The notes beneath the pieces were generated by a model. The model did not search any database. It saw nothing but the letters and a program-made list of their open reading frames with translations, and had not been told where the DNA came from. Below, in pieces: positions 11,213 through 21,456 of a stretch of 64,000 bases of DNA (its first letter is position 1; each line of letters opens with the position of its first letter). A program made the position numbers and the translations under genes. This DNA comes from Orychophragmus violaceus (taxonomy: Eukaryota; Streptophyta; Magnoliopsida; Brassicales; Brassicaceae), in contig CM058232.1 of the NCBI GenBank assembly GCA_030180135.1, positions 62,021,330 through 62,085,329 on the forward strand, read 5' to 3'.

Positions 11213-12369
11213 ATTGACTATGTAAGTAGACTGCCTCCCAAAGTCTAATTAGGATAGTTTTGGGTTGACTGAGATGTCGAGAGTTGACCAGTGAAATAGA
11301 CTTGTCCCCAAAGTTTATATTTAATTTATCGACATTTTTGGTCAACCCCAAAACTAACCTAAAATAGACTCCAGGTGGAAGTCTGTCATGGTAGACTTTG
11401 CATAAGTCTACTAAATGATTTTCAATTGCAAAAGTGACATCTTTTGAAGTAGACTTCCCAAGTAGACTACATATGGAAATCTACAAGTGGTTGTAAACTG
11501 TCCACGAAGTGTACTTACAAAGTCTACTACAAAAATTAAAGTTTTGGTCAAATGCAAATCCAGCCCATTCACTTTTCTAGAGTTCTTGAATTGCAAAAAT
11601 AACCCCAAATAAGTCTACTATTTTCTTAAAATGAAAAATAACCCCAAATAAAACTTCGTGAATAAATTGATCAAATTGATATGTTAGAGAAGTCTATTTC
11701 ATGTAGTAGACTTCATGGAGAAGACTACTCTCAACACGTCATGCTGGCATCATTTCGACATCATGAATTTATTTTAAAAAAAAAACTTTTGTATACAATA
11801 TATAATGCATTTTGAAGTTTTTTTGTATGTATGGTTTATTTAATATATTTGCTTGTAAATGAGTTTGATATGTTTATTCTTTATACTTATGCATGAATCA
11901 TTTTCTAGTCTAACTGTAAAATTAGTTCATTAATAGTAGATTTCATCGTGACGTCTACTTTTACATTTAATTTTTTTTTGTTTAAATGCATTTTGGTAAC
12001 TATTTATGATGATTTTTTAGATTTTCCATTTTTGACATGTGTGCTAGATAATGTTGATATTTATGTACAATTTTCATAATATTATTCATTATAATTTATC
12101 ATTAATTGATTTTTTGAATTTTTTATTTATTTATAGACTTCTGGTTGAAGTCGACCAAGATAGATGTGTCATAGAAGTCTACTTCTTATACTAGACTTCA
12201 TGGCGAAGTACAATGACATTATTTTGACGTCATAAATTTATAAAAAGAGACTTCTGTATACAACATATAACAAATTTTGAAGATTTTTGTGTATTTTTGC
12301 TTTAGCTAATATACTTGCTTGTGAATGAGTTTAACATATTTTTTCATATACATATGCATAAATTATTTT

Positions 12370-12740
12370 TGAAAAAAATGCCAAATAAATCCTGAACTAT
12401 GCAAAACCGGCCAAAACAATACTCAAACTACTAAGTTTACCAATAAATACACAAACTACTGGTTGACTTCCCACAAAATATTGAAGTTACAGTTGACATG
12501 GCCAATTTAGCACTCCGTTAAATAAGTTAACAGAATGATTAGATGACGTTAATCAATCCGTTTTTTGGTCCGTCAAACAGAAACGACGTCGTTTTGTCTT
12601 GATTTTGGTTTAGTGAAATTAATCAAAAAAGACGTCGTTTCGGTTTATTCGAAAAATTAAATTCAGCCTTTAGATGAGTTCGAACCTGAGTCTTGTACGT
12701 CATGAATATAGGTGAGAAACCACATGGCTAATGTTACTTC
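12370..12740 (+). repeat. Left TIR of the MULE, with tRNA-like boxes at its inner end
   Basis: Inverted partner of 13411-13777. Matching blocks include GGAGTGCTAAATTGGCCA-type sequence near 12505 and the AAACGACGTCGTTT palindrome near 12585. The minus strand at 12731-12676 reads a box A-like TTAGCCATGTGG and a box B-like GGTTCGAACTC. Confidence 0.75.
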
Positions 12741-12866
12741 GTTGCAAATGTATACAGGCATATTCTAATAAACTGTCTACGTCCTTATTACCAATAAATA
12801 CCCATTCTTCATGCCAAAAAAAAATCCTCATTCTTCGACATTTGTGCGTCGCCATCAAAGCTCCAG

Positions 12867-13390
12867 ATTTTATCTTACAAAGAGCTCAAACTAGCAACGA
12901 ATGACTTCGACGAATCCAACGTGATTGGTAAAGGCGCCTTAGGGACTGTATTCAGAGGCATTACAAGTGACGGTAACCTTTTCGTAGTTAAGAGACTCGA
13001 CAATCTCTCTCTTCAATTTGAGACTGAGTTTTAGAATGAGTTACAGATTCTGGGAGAGTTAAAATCATCATTTTTAGTAATCCTTTTAGGATACTGCGTC
13101 GAGAAGAATCACATGTTCTTGATTTACGAGTATATGGTTAACAAGAGCCTTCAAGAGCTTCTTTACAACGAAGATGGAGATATGTGCTTGAACTGGGAAA
13201 GGAGATTCATTATTGTCCTCGATGTAGCGAAAACTCTCGAATTTATGCATTTCGGGTGTGGCCCACCAGTGATTCACAGAGATATCACCCAGTAATGTTC
13301 TTCTCATCTTCTGGATTCCGAGTTTAAGGCAAAAAATTCAGATTTCGGTTTGTCTAAAGAATTCATAAATAAAGACACTTTCATATAATT
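12867..13390 (+). pseudogene. Captured receptor-like protein kinase fragment
   Basis: Reads as the first half of a plant receptor-like kinase domain. It begins YKELKLATNDFDESNVIGKG, and the Gly-rich loop is GKGALGTV. The ATP-binding Lys is in FVVKRL, followed by NELQILGELKSSFLV, LGYCVEKNHMFLIYEYM, LNWERRFIIVLDVAK and the catalytic-loop start PPVIHRD. After HRD the frame shifts, and NVLL..LDSEFKAK.SDFGLSK (DFG) continues in another frame before a stop near 13388. An in-frame TAG interrupts EF*NEL near 13032. The rest of the kinase and any extracellular or membrane part are missing. It lies wholly between the MULE TIRs, so it is a transduplicated fragment, not a resident gene. Confidence 0.85.
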
Positions 13391-13410
13391 TATATGTAAT
13401 TAATGGCAAT

Positions 13411-13777
13411 GAATTATCATTAGCTCAATGGTCATATACCACTATCCGTAAATCAAACGTCACAGGTTTCGAATCCAGCTAAAGGCTGGATTTAATTTTC
13501 CGAACAAACCGAAACGATGTCGTTTTGATTAATTTAACTAAACAAAAATTAAGACAAAACGACGTCGTTTCTGTTTGACAGATTAGTAAACGGATTGATC
13601 AACGTCATCTAATATGTCTGTTAACTTATTTAACGGAGTGCTAAATTGGCCAGGTCAACTATAACTACAATGTTTTGTGAAAAGTCAACCAATAGTTTTG
13701 GTATTTATTGGTAAGCTTAGTAGTTTGGATATTTTGGCCAGTTTTGCATAGTTCAGGATTTGTTTGGTATTTTTTCC
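13411..13777 (-). repeat. Right TIR of the MULE, with tRNA-like boxes
   Basis: Inverted copy of the left TIR. At its inner end the plus strand reads TAGCTCAATGG (13421-13431, fits a Pol III box A) and GGTTTCGAATCC (13465-13476, box B with one extra T). No tRNA cloverleaf is evident, so this is tRNA-like, not a tRNA gene. Confidence 0.75.
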
Positions 13778-14694
13778 AATTATATTTCTAGTTTAACTGT
13801 GAAATTAGCTCATTTATAGGAGACTTAATGACGAAGTCTACTGTCGACACTTCATATGCTGACATTATTTTGATGTTATAAATTTATAAAAATAATGCTT
13901 TTGTATACAATATATAGCGAATTTTGAAGATTTTTTTTTTGTATATTTGGTTTAGATAATATACTTACTTGTAAATGAGTTTGACATGTTAATTCCATAC
14001 ATTTTCATGAATCATTTTTTCTAGTTTAAATGTGAAATTAGTTTATTAATAGTAGACTTCATGATTAAGTCTACCTTGTTGACGTCCTACAGAAAACTAC
14101 ATTTACATTTCAAACTCTACTGTGTTTGGTCTTGTTATGTTTTACATGAAAAGGCTCAGTTAGCGGTTGTCTATTGAATATGGGTGTTGAAAAACCTACC
14201 ATGGCATTGTGAGGTGGATAATCTCAGAGGAGGTAGAATGTTTTTCTTGAGAGATGGTTTTCTGCTAAATGAGATTATCATGTTTATGTATAGAATCAAA
14301 CTTTTTAAATTATTAATTAGACTTTTATCTCATATAATTTAGACTTTAAAAAGAAGTCTCACAAACTTTATTCTTCATACAATATATATCAGAAAATCAC
14401 TTGTTTTTTTTACAACACACTTGTTTTCTCTTATCTTACCTTAGTTAAAGTACCTATATGAACAAACTTGAATTATATGAGCGAATCACTTGTTTTCTCT
14501 TGGTTTCCCCAATTACAATTTTTTTTCTTTGACATGTTTGTTTTGTTTCCCTTGATCATATACTTGTACAAAAAAATAAATAACACCCAATAATTCCCCC
14601 AATTCGATGTAGACTTCATTAGAATACTTCACTTAGGGACCTATTGTAGCCTTCTATTTAAGCTTTTTCCCGCCCAATAATTCCAGGTCCCAAT

Positions 14695-15873
14695 TGATAT
14701 ACCATGGATTTTACCGGTTTTAACCATGGTATATGCCTTATTTATCGAGTCTTATGTTATGTTTTGGAGTCTTTTTAGTATGTTTACAGGTTTAGATACG
14801 TTTGGAGCATAATTGGAGTTATTGGAGCATTCTTGAGCATTTTGGAGATTTTACCCGAGAGATAGAGTTCACTGCCCATATTTGACACTTGCAACGATCG
14901 ACACACCATTGGCATCGATTGTTGCATAGCGTGACCAAGCATTCTCGCAAGCGTTAATGAAGAATGAGGATTAATGCACTAAAGCCCATAAAGCCCAGAT
15001 ATTTACACAGAAGCCCAAAACGTGTTTTAGCTATTATATAAGGGTTTTTAAGCCATTGTTTAGGCTACGCTTTTCTTAAGTTTTATTTTATTTCAGAGAG
15101 CCTTAGGGGCTGATCTGGTTCTCGAAAGAGACTTGATTTCGAACCCCTGTTGATTATTCTGTTTAATGATATTTGGTTTTCTACTTATGATGTTTTCTGT
15201 TTCGATGAACATGTCTGAGTAGTTTACCTGTTAGGTTGAAGGATTCTCATTAGGGATTTCATGGAACTATAGTTTAAATCAATCTGTAGGGATTTATATC
15301 TGCTAGTTCTTTGTTTAGGTTGTTCTTAATGCTTAATCTGAAGTAGCTAATCAGAATTATGATGTTAGGTTGATTGATACAACGAGAGTTGGTTAATTAG
15401 CTAGAAAGAACCTAGATGAGCAATTTGATCTACTCGCAAAGAGATTTGGTTTAGGGGAATTGTGAACATATCAAACCTGATCATTAATGCTAGTTTAATC
15501 TGTTAGTAATTGCAAAGAGATTTGGATTGCTGCACTTAGACTTAGAGAATTCTCGCAACGAGAGTTGGTGAATTCTATATCCGTGTTTGAGTTCTAGAAC
15601 AGTTATTGATTAGATCCTGATTGACTGATTGCTTGTGTTCCTGATTTCCTGAGAACTCTTGAAACCTAACGCTTCGCTTCCTTGCTTACAAACTCGCCTG
15701 ATTTACTTTTCTGCTTCGCTTTTTAGTTTCTCATCATATTTACTTTCTCCTAGTTTAATCTTTTCTGTTCTTAATCTATCGTTGACCGGAGTCCCTGTGG
15801 ATTCGATACCCTAAGTACTACAACTACATCATTGTGCACTTGTAGTAAAATAGGGATAAAACTCGACCTATCA
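14695..15873 (+). repeat. 5' LTR of the Athila derivative
   Basis: Starts TGATATACCATGG and ends ACTCGACCTATCA, 1179 bp, nearly identical to 18738-19917. Differences include ACAGG/CCGG near position 130 and several C/T transitions. It contains a motif pair at 14891 and 14912. Confidence 0.93.
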
Positions 15874-15879
15874 AGTTTT

Positions 15880-15897
15880 TGGCGCCGTTGCCGGGGA
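15880..15897 (+). promoter_or_regulatory. Primer-binding site (tRNA-Asp type)
   Basis: TGGCGCCGTTGCCGGGGA, six bases after the LTR. It fits complementarity to the 3' end of plant tRNA-Asp, the usual Athila primer. Confidence 0.85.
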
Positions 15898-15919
15898 CTC
15901 TTTTGAGTCTTCGATAGAT

Positions 15920-17404
15920 TTGAACTTAGGGTTTAGACTAGGTTTTTCGTTTTTATTTTTTGCTACTAATTTTTTTTCTTTTCTGTTCTTGCGTTTCAGG
16001 TACGCCTGTAATCGCCCTGCATCGATCGACACGGTCCTGTGTGTCGATCGTTGCATTCTCGAGATTGCATCGATCGATGCTACTATGCATCGATCGACAC
16101 ATTGTAAAAGAATGATGGGAATGATGGAACATATGTTGGAAAATCAGCAGAATAACTCGTTCTGCAGAGGCTATGGTTCCAATTCATTCACCAGAGACTA
16201 TGAATCTCCATCATATCAGCCTGTTCCTCCTCACAATACACAGTCTAATAAGCTGATGAGCATGATGGAGCAGTTACTGGAAAGACAGGAAGAGGAGAGG
16301 AACTACATAAATGGTTCTGGGTTTCAAGGAAACAGGTATGGAAATCAGCAAGGTAATTCCTATCAAAGGACTTATGGATCACCCTCCTATCAGGCATCTC
16401 CTGCTGCTAATGCTTATGAGAGCAAGATGGAATCCATAATGGAGCAGCTGCTAGAGGATCAGACTAAGACTGCTGTAGACTTCGACAGGAAGTTGGATGC
16501 TATGCATGAAAATCTGAATGGGAAGCTTGAATCTCTGAGCACACATGTGAAGAAGCTGGATGTTAAAATCCAACAGACATCTCAAGCAATACAAAGGCAT
16601 AATGAAGCTGGGAAAGCTGAACAGTACAGATCCATCAAAGCTGTAACCATAAGAGATGAGATTGAGTTTCTAGGTGAAGAAGAGAGCATAATCTCGGATT
16701 TTCTGGATGAATATTGTCTGCCTGATACATGCATCGATCGACACCCCCTTAGTGTCGATCGACACGCCGTTCTGACGGCAATTTCGAGTTCTTTCGAGAA
16801 ACAGAATCGCCTTGCATCGATCGACACACATCATGCAACGATCGACACAGAACGCAGACATGACCAGAAACCTGCAACAGTACCAGAACAAGTGTATAAG
16901 CCCCCTGTGCCATATCCTAAGGTTCCTAGACCTTCCAAACAAGAGCTAGAAGTGGCTAACTGCATGAAAGTGATAGATAAGAAGGTGAATAAAACACCAC
17001 CAGTTGAAACTTCGCGAGTTCATGCAAAGAAGATGATCTCCACTGATGGTCATCTGAAAGAAGAAGTTCAGATTAGTGGAACTACAGTATCTGATAGTGG
17101 AAAGAAGAAGATGGTGGTTCCTCTTGAACCTGCTCTAACATCTTCAGTACCTGCAACTGCTCATAAGCAGAAAGCTCCAGACATCAGATATACATCAAAG
17201 GTAAGGTACAAATCACCTAAGCTTAAACCTTCTGATCACATTGTTTTGAAAGTAGGAAAACGCAGTAGACCGCCCAAGCTTCGCTCTCGCCCTGATTCTG
17301 ATTACTCTTTCCTTGGAAAGCCTCATGATCATAATGCATATACACCTCCTTGGATGAAGAGATATTCACAGAGACATTCAAAGTCTCTGTTGAAACCTCC
17401 TTGA
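15920..17404 (+). CDS. Gag-like ORF of the non-autonomous Athila derivative
   Basis: An uninterrupted 494-codon frame. The first 60 or so residues are hydrophobic and then motif-encoded (repeats reading ASIDT and CIDRH), and a TTTCAG/GTACGCC junction near 15998 looks like a splice acceptor or leader. The Met at 16112 (MMGMMEHMLENQQ) may therefore be the true start. The middle has Gln/Asn/Tyr-rich repeats and a likely coiled coil (about residues 165-215: KMESIMEQLLEDQTK, DRKLDAMHENLNGKLESL). A Pro-rich stretch, YKPPVPYPKVPRP, follows near residue 335. This order resembles the C-terminal half of Athila Gag, but no zinc knuckle or protease follows. The C-terminus is basic (SKVRYKSPKLKPSDH). It may be a packaging protein or simply an open remnant. 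Confidence 0.65.
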   Translation: MNLGFRLGFSFLFFATNFFSFLFLRFRYACNRPASIDTVLCVDRCILEIASIDATMHRSTHCKRMMGMMEHMLENQQNNSFCRGYGSNSFTRDYESPSYQPVPPHNTQSNKLMSMMEQLLERQEEERNYINGSGFQGNRYGNQQGNSYQRTYGSPSYQASPAANAYESKMESIMEQLLEDQTKTAVDFDRKLDAMHENLNGKLESLSTHVKKLDVKIQQTSQAIQRHNEAGKAEQYRSIKAVTIRDEIEFLGEEESIISDFLDEYCLPDTCIDRHPLSVDRHAVLTAISSSFEKQNRLASIDTHHATIDTERRHDQKPATVPEQVYKPPVPYPKVPRPSKQELEVANCMKVIDKKVNKTPPVETSRVHAKKMISTDGHLKEEVQISGTTVSDSGKKKMVVPLEPALTSSVPATAHKQKAPDIRYTSKVRYKSPKLKPSDHIVLKVGKRSRPPKLRSRPDSDYSFLGKPHDHNAYTPPWMKRYSQRHSKSLLKPP

Positions 17405-18737
17405 ATCAGATCTCTTCCAATAGTCAAGCTAATGACTAAAAACAAGCGCTGAGTGGGAGGCAACCCACTGTTAGGTTCGTTTTTGTTTTCATTTTTTTTT
17501 GTTTTGATTTGGTATTTTTAATTTTTCTGTTTTGTGTGTTCAAAGCCGAGAGAAACAGACAGAAGCGCACTGCATCGATCAACACACATAGTGCATCGGT
17601 CGACACGGTGCGATTTACGGTTTAACGAATTGATTGCGGTTCAGACATCGGTTATCTACATAACCGCGAGCGATAATCGCCTTGCATCGATCGACACCCT
17701 TGGGCATCGATCGACGCAGGGCGACGACAGGTAAAGTAATCTGCAACTTTTCGGTTTGTTTCAATCTGAATTTTCTCACCGAGCTCATGCTTTGATTACA
17801 CTGGGGACAGTGTAGTTTAAGTGTGGGGGAGGAAGCTACTGACGCACGCTTTTGTTTTCTTAGTTTTTCAAAATTTGTTTTATTGAGTCAAAATTTGTAT
17901 GAAACTATGATTTTTCGAGGAAACTTTTCGCTTGAACAGGAACTAAGTGACCATTGGACAGACTTGCAGAGCCTCTATGACTATTAGAAAACCACATCAC
18001 AGATCAACCTACTGGGAACACCCACATCACTTCAGGTATCAGAGGATCCTTTTACTGACTTCAACCTTAATACTGACTTAGATTTCTCACCTAAGGGCTT
18101 GGTATACTTTTTGTCGGATTCCCTTGTTAGTTCTGACACAGTCTGTCAACCTATCCTATTTAGTCCCCTTCTCCCCTTCCATAAAATAAAAAAAAAAGAT
18201 AATAAACTGAGGATGAGTTAGTAACTCCGAAGTGGTCACGGGAGTGGTAGAGACCCTTATTATCTCCTGTGCGATCCATGGAATGTGTCCAAAGTACACC
18301 CCATAACGGGAAAAACACTGATAAAAAAAAAAAAATGATACCCAATGTGGGAAAAATCAGTTTTTAAGGAAGGGAAAGAGAAAAAAAAAAGGGGACTAGA
18401 GAAAGATAGTATGGTGGTCTAGAGCTGATAAGGTAAGAATCCATGTGCCCTTTGATCGATACTCCTTAGGTGAGACCGCACTTAAATACTTGCAGAAGTC
18501 AGTAGGGTGAATTTGAATGATTGAATGTGATTGTGGAGTTTACTTAGGACAGTTGCTAAGTGTGAGGGAAGTATATTGTGGTCTTGAGTTCTGTAGGAAA
18601 GTTTTCAGTGGCTTACTAAGTGAATGTGATTGTGAAAGTTCCTAGGACGAAATGAGTTTCTGAGTTTTCAAACTTCTTCTCTTATACTTTGGTTCTTTAC
18701 TTGCTTGAGGACAAGCAAGAGCTAAGTGTGGGGGAGT
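17405..18737 (+). other. Non-coding 3' region of the Athila derivative with three PPT-like tracts
   Basis: No ORF. Homologous along its length to 1261-2627. Quasi-palindrome motifs lie at 17572, 17593, 17684 and 17704. Purine tracts lie at 17819, 18558 (one base changed, AAGTGTGAGGGA) and 18724; the last borders the LTR. Confidence 0.75.
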
Positions 18738-19917
18738 TGATATACCATGGATTTTACCGGTTTTAACCATGGTATATGCCTTATTTATCGAGTCTTATGT
18801 TATGTTTTGGAGTCTTTTTAGTATGTTTACCGGTTTAGACACGTTTGGAGCATAGTTGGAGTTATTGGAGCATTCTGGAGCATTTTGGAGATTTTACCCG
18901 AGAGATAGAGTTCACTGCCCATATTTGACACTTGCAACGATCGACACACCATTGGCATCGATCGTTGCATAGCGTGACCAAGCATTCTCGCGAGCGTTAA
19001 TGAAGAATGAGGATTAATGCACTAAAGCCCATAAAGCCCAGATATTTACACAGAAGCCCAAAACGTGTTTTAGCTATTATATAAGGGTTTTTAAGCCATT
19101 GTTTAGGCTACGCTTTTCTTAAGTTTTATTTTATTTCAGAGAGCCTTAGGGGCTGATCTGGTTCTCGGAAGAGACTTGATTTCGAACCCCTGTTGATTAT
19201 TCTGTTTAATGATATTTGGTTTTCTACTTATGATGTTTTCTGTTTCGATGAACATGTCTGAGTAGTTTACCTGTTAGGTTGAAGGATTCTCATTAGGGAT
19301 TTCATGGAACTATAGTTTTAATCAATCTGTAGGGATTTATATCTGCTAGTTTTTTGTTTAGGTTGTTCTTAATGCTTAATCTGAAGTAGCTAATCAGAAT
19401 TATGATGTTAGGTTGATTGATACAACGAGAGTTGGTTAATTAGCTAGAAAGAACCTAGATGAGAAATTTGATCTACTCGCAAAGAGATTTGGTTTGGGGG
19501 AATTGTGAACATATCAAACCTGATCATTAATGCTATTTTAATCTGTTAGTAATTGCAAAGAGATTTGGATTGCTGCACTTAGACTTAGAGAATTCTCGCA
19601 ACGAGAGTTGATGAATTCTATATCCGTGTTTGAGTTCTAGAACAGTTATTGATTAGATCCTGATTGACTGATTGCTTGTGTTCCTGATTTCCTGAGAACT
19701 CCTGAAACCTAACGCTTCGCTTCCTTGCTTACAAACTCGCCTGATTTACTTTTCTGCTTCGCTTTTTAGTTTCTCATCATATTTACGTTCTCCTAGTTTA
19801 ATCTTTTCTGTTCTTAATCTATCGTTGACCGGAGTCCCTGTGGATTCGATACCCTAAGTACTACAACTACATCATTGTGCACTTGCAGTTAGAATAGGGA
19901 TAAAACTCGACCTATCA
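18738..19917 (+). repeat. 3' LTR of the Athila derivative
   Basis: Starts TGATATACCATGG and ends ACTCGACCTATCA, 1180 bp. Flanked on the right by the target copy CCAAT. Motif pair at 18934 and 18955. Confidence 0.93.
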
Positions 19918-19922
19918 CCAAT

Positions 19923-20379
19923 CTAGGTCTAATTTGAAAGAGTAAACATCTCGTGTAAACTTTTTCTTCAGACTTCTAAAGTATACTTCTCATGTAAACT
20001 TCTAAAGATAACATAATTCATGTTTCTCTTTAAGATAATTTTGGTCATTTTCTTTTTATGAGCTTCAATCAACAATAATGTTTTTCTTTTTCCAGCGCGA
20101 GGTCAAGATCTGGAAATCCACCAGCACCATATGCGTAATACGGTGAACACTGCAAAAACATAAGGTGTTAGAGAAAGACTCACACAAGACATTTTGCCAC
20201 ATAAATATATTTTCAGTTGGAAAAAATACTAAACCAACCCTAAAACTTGATAACAGAAAACAAAAAATAAGATAGACTCAAATACATGTCTATTAGAAAT
20301 TCATATTCATGTACGCAGAGCACCTTTTCTTGATAACTAAAAACAAGAGGTAAGAAAAATGAAATATGTACCTTACAAA
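19923..20379 (-). other. Host sequence left of the Helitron pair, possible exon fragment
   Basis: No certain gene. On the minus strand a good acceptor (TATGTTTTTGCAG, near 20156-20144) is followed by an open stretch reading CSPYYAYGAGGFPDLDLALE to about 20070. On the other side of the Helitrons, minus-strand 25890-25835 also has an acceptor-like TTTTTTTTCAG and an open stretch TTATTYTDQDSLLYPHDYG. I cannot join the two convincingly in one frame, so a split gene fragment is only a possibility. Confidence 0.3.
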
Positions 20380-20970
20380 TCTATTATATAATGGGAGCCT
20401 TTCTCTCCCATTTAAGCTATCCACGTGTCCCTTTTTCCAATCTTTTATGGGCTTTATTTTCTATACATAACTCATCCCACAATTATGTATAGCCCACTTA
20501 TTGTTATCATTTTTTTGGCCCAGAACATGTAACCCTTGGCATCTTCGTCGTCCCAACTTCAACCGCCGTATCCAATTGCTTTAATGGCGCCTCTCCCTTA
20601 CTGAAACATCATTAACTCCATGCTCTTTCGTTTTCCTCCCATATCCTCCATGTAAACGCACCTCCCATCAAATCATTCATTCTCCCATACCCATCCACAT
20701 CCCTCTCTGCTCCCATATATAATATCCATATCCACACCCGAAAATGTTCAAGGCTTCAACCATCTTCATAACCTCCCCATGATTTTTGATCGAAATCAGA
20801 AGAAACACAGAAACCGAAGAGGAATAAAAAAAAAATCGATTGAAATTCATATGAAAACGAAACGGGATCCTTCACATCGAAGCTGAGGTGAATCCTATTT
20901 CTTTTCAAGAGATCCATGATCTAATTAATTTCCCTCAAATTCTTTTCTGATATTTGCTTTTTATGTTTAG

Positions 20971-21456
20971 GGATTTCGCATCAATCTTTTCAACTCTACT
21001 ACCAGGCACCATGGCAAAGCTATAAGCCTAGACTCCAGAAGGCGGTAGCTTCCTCGATGGTCTTGAAGTGCCTGTTGCCTTTGGCAAAGTTTGGAAGCAC
21101 TCTTTATCTGAACTTAGCGGAGGACAAAGATCTCTTCTTGCGCTATCGCTAATCTTGGAATTGCTTCTCTTCAAACCGGCTCCTCTTTATATATTAGATG
21201 ACTAAGACGAGGTACATCTCTGCTAATTCATTTTCCGATTACTCAGTTCCATTGATATTCTAAATTACCATGAATAGTGATGTAAAGAGTTTGGTTATTT
21301 GTTCTATTGTCGAACATTGATTCACATAACAATCAGTGAGTGAAAAAAAAAGGAGAAACACTCATATTTTAAAATTGTCAAGTTGATGCAGTTCTTTATC
21401 TCAGCCACACACAGAACATAAGAAGAATGCTAAAAGCTCATTTTCCTCACTCGCAG
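20971..21456 (+). pseudogene. SMC2: Captured SMC2 (condensin subunit) C-terminal exons
   Basis: Two exons of the C-terminal ATPase head of SMC2/CAP-E, a condensin subunit. Exon one (20971-21211, after an acceptor TTTAG and before GTACATCTC) reads DFASIFSTLLPGTMAKL, two stops, then PEGGSFLDGLEVPVAFGKVW, the ABC signature LSELSGGQRSLLALSLIL and a Walker B-like LYILD. Exon two (about 21383-21456, ending at CAG/GTCAAA) reads DAVLYLSHTQNIRRML and KAHFPHSQ. The intron between them is kept, so capture was from DNA. Three stops in the first exon rule out a working protein. The N-terminal head, coiled coils and hinge are absent. It lies wholly inside Helitron 1. Confidence 0.85.

Larger units (their letters stand above)
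12370..13777. mobile_element. Mutator-like element with long TIRs carrying a kinase fragment (Pack-MULE)
   Basis: The ends are inverted copies of each other: left (T)GAAAAAAATGCCAAATAAA and, on the other strand at the right, GGAAAAAATACCAAACAAA, both followed by TCCTGAACTATGCAAAAC. The similarity runs at least 290 bp inward. The flanks are a 9-bp duplication with one mismatch: AATTATTTT (12361-12369) and AATTATATT (13778-13786). The interrupted host unit is recognisable from its other copies, which confirms the edges. No transposase is present; the cargo is a receptor-kinase fragment. Confidence 0.85.
11213..14660. repeat. AT-rich region with dispersed GTAGACTT repeats and a degenerate tandem array
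   Basis: No gene apart from the inserted MULE. Words such as AGTAGACTTC and GAAGTCTAC recur on both strands. A larger unit of about 230-260 bp is present three times: 11695-11960, 12190-12369 continued at 13787-13850 (split by the MULE), and 13817-14075. Each copy has the sequence order TAGACTTCATG.., ACAATATATA.., TTTTGAAGATTTTT, GTAAATGAGTTTGA, ATGAATCATTTT, CTAGTTTAACTGTGAAATTAG. The region is probably the remnant of an unclassified repeat. From 14130 to 14660 I see nothing more. Confidence 0.6.
14695..19917 (+). mobile_element. Complete non-autonomous Athila-like LTR retrotransposon
   Basis: A 5223-bp element bounded by a perfect 5-bp duplication CCAAT (14690-14694 and 19918-19922). Order: 5' LTR, PBS, leader and gag-like ORF, non-coding 3' region, PPT, 3' LTR. 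No protease, reverse transcriptase or integrase is present: the ORF at 15920-17404 is followed at once by the block that follows integrase in the element at 1-3809. By hand I count about 18 differences between its LTRs (about 1.5%), so insertion is fairly recent. It must depend on a relative for mobility. Confidence 0.93.

Noticed and set aside
13421..13476. Possible tRNA gene
   Set aside because: Boxes A and B are present but I cannot fold a cloverleaf, and the sequence is mirrored in the other TIR. It is treated as tRNA-like TIR sequence.
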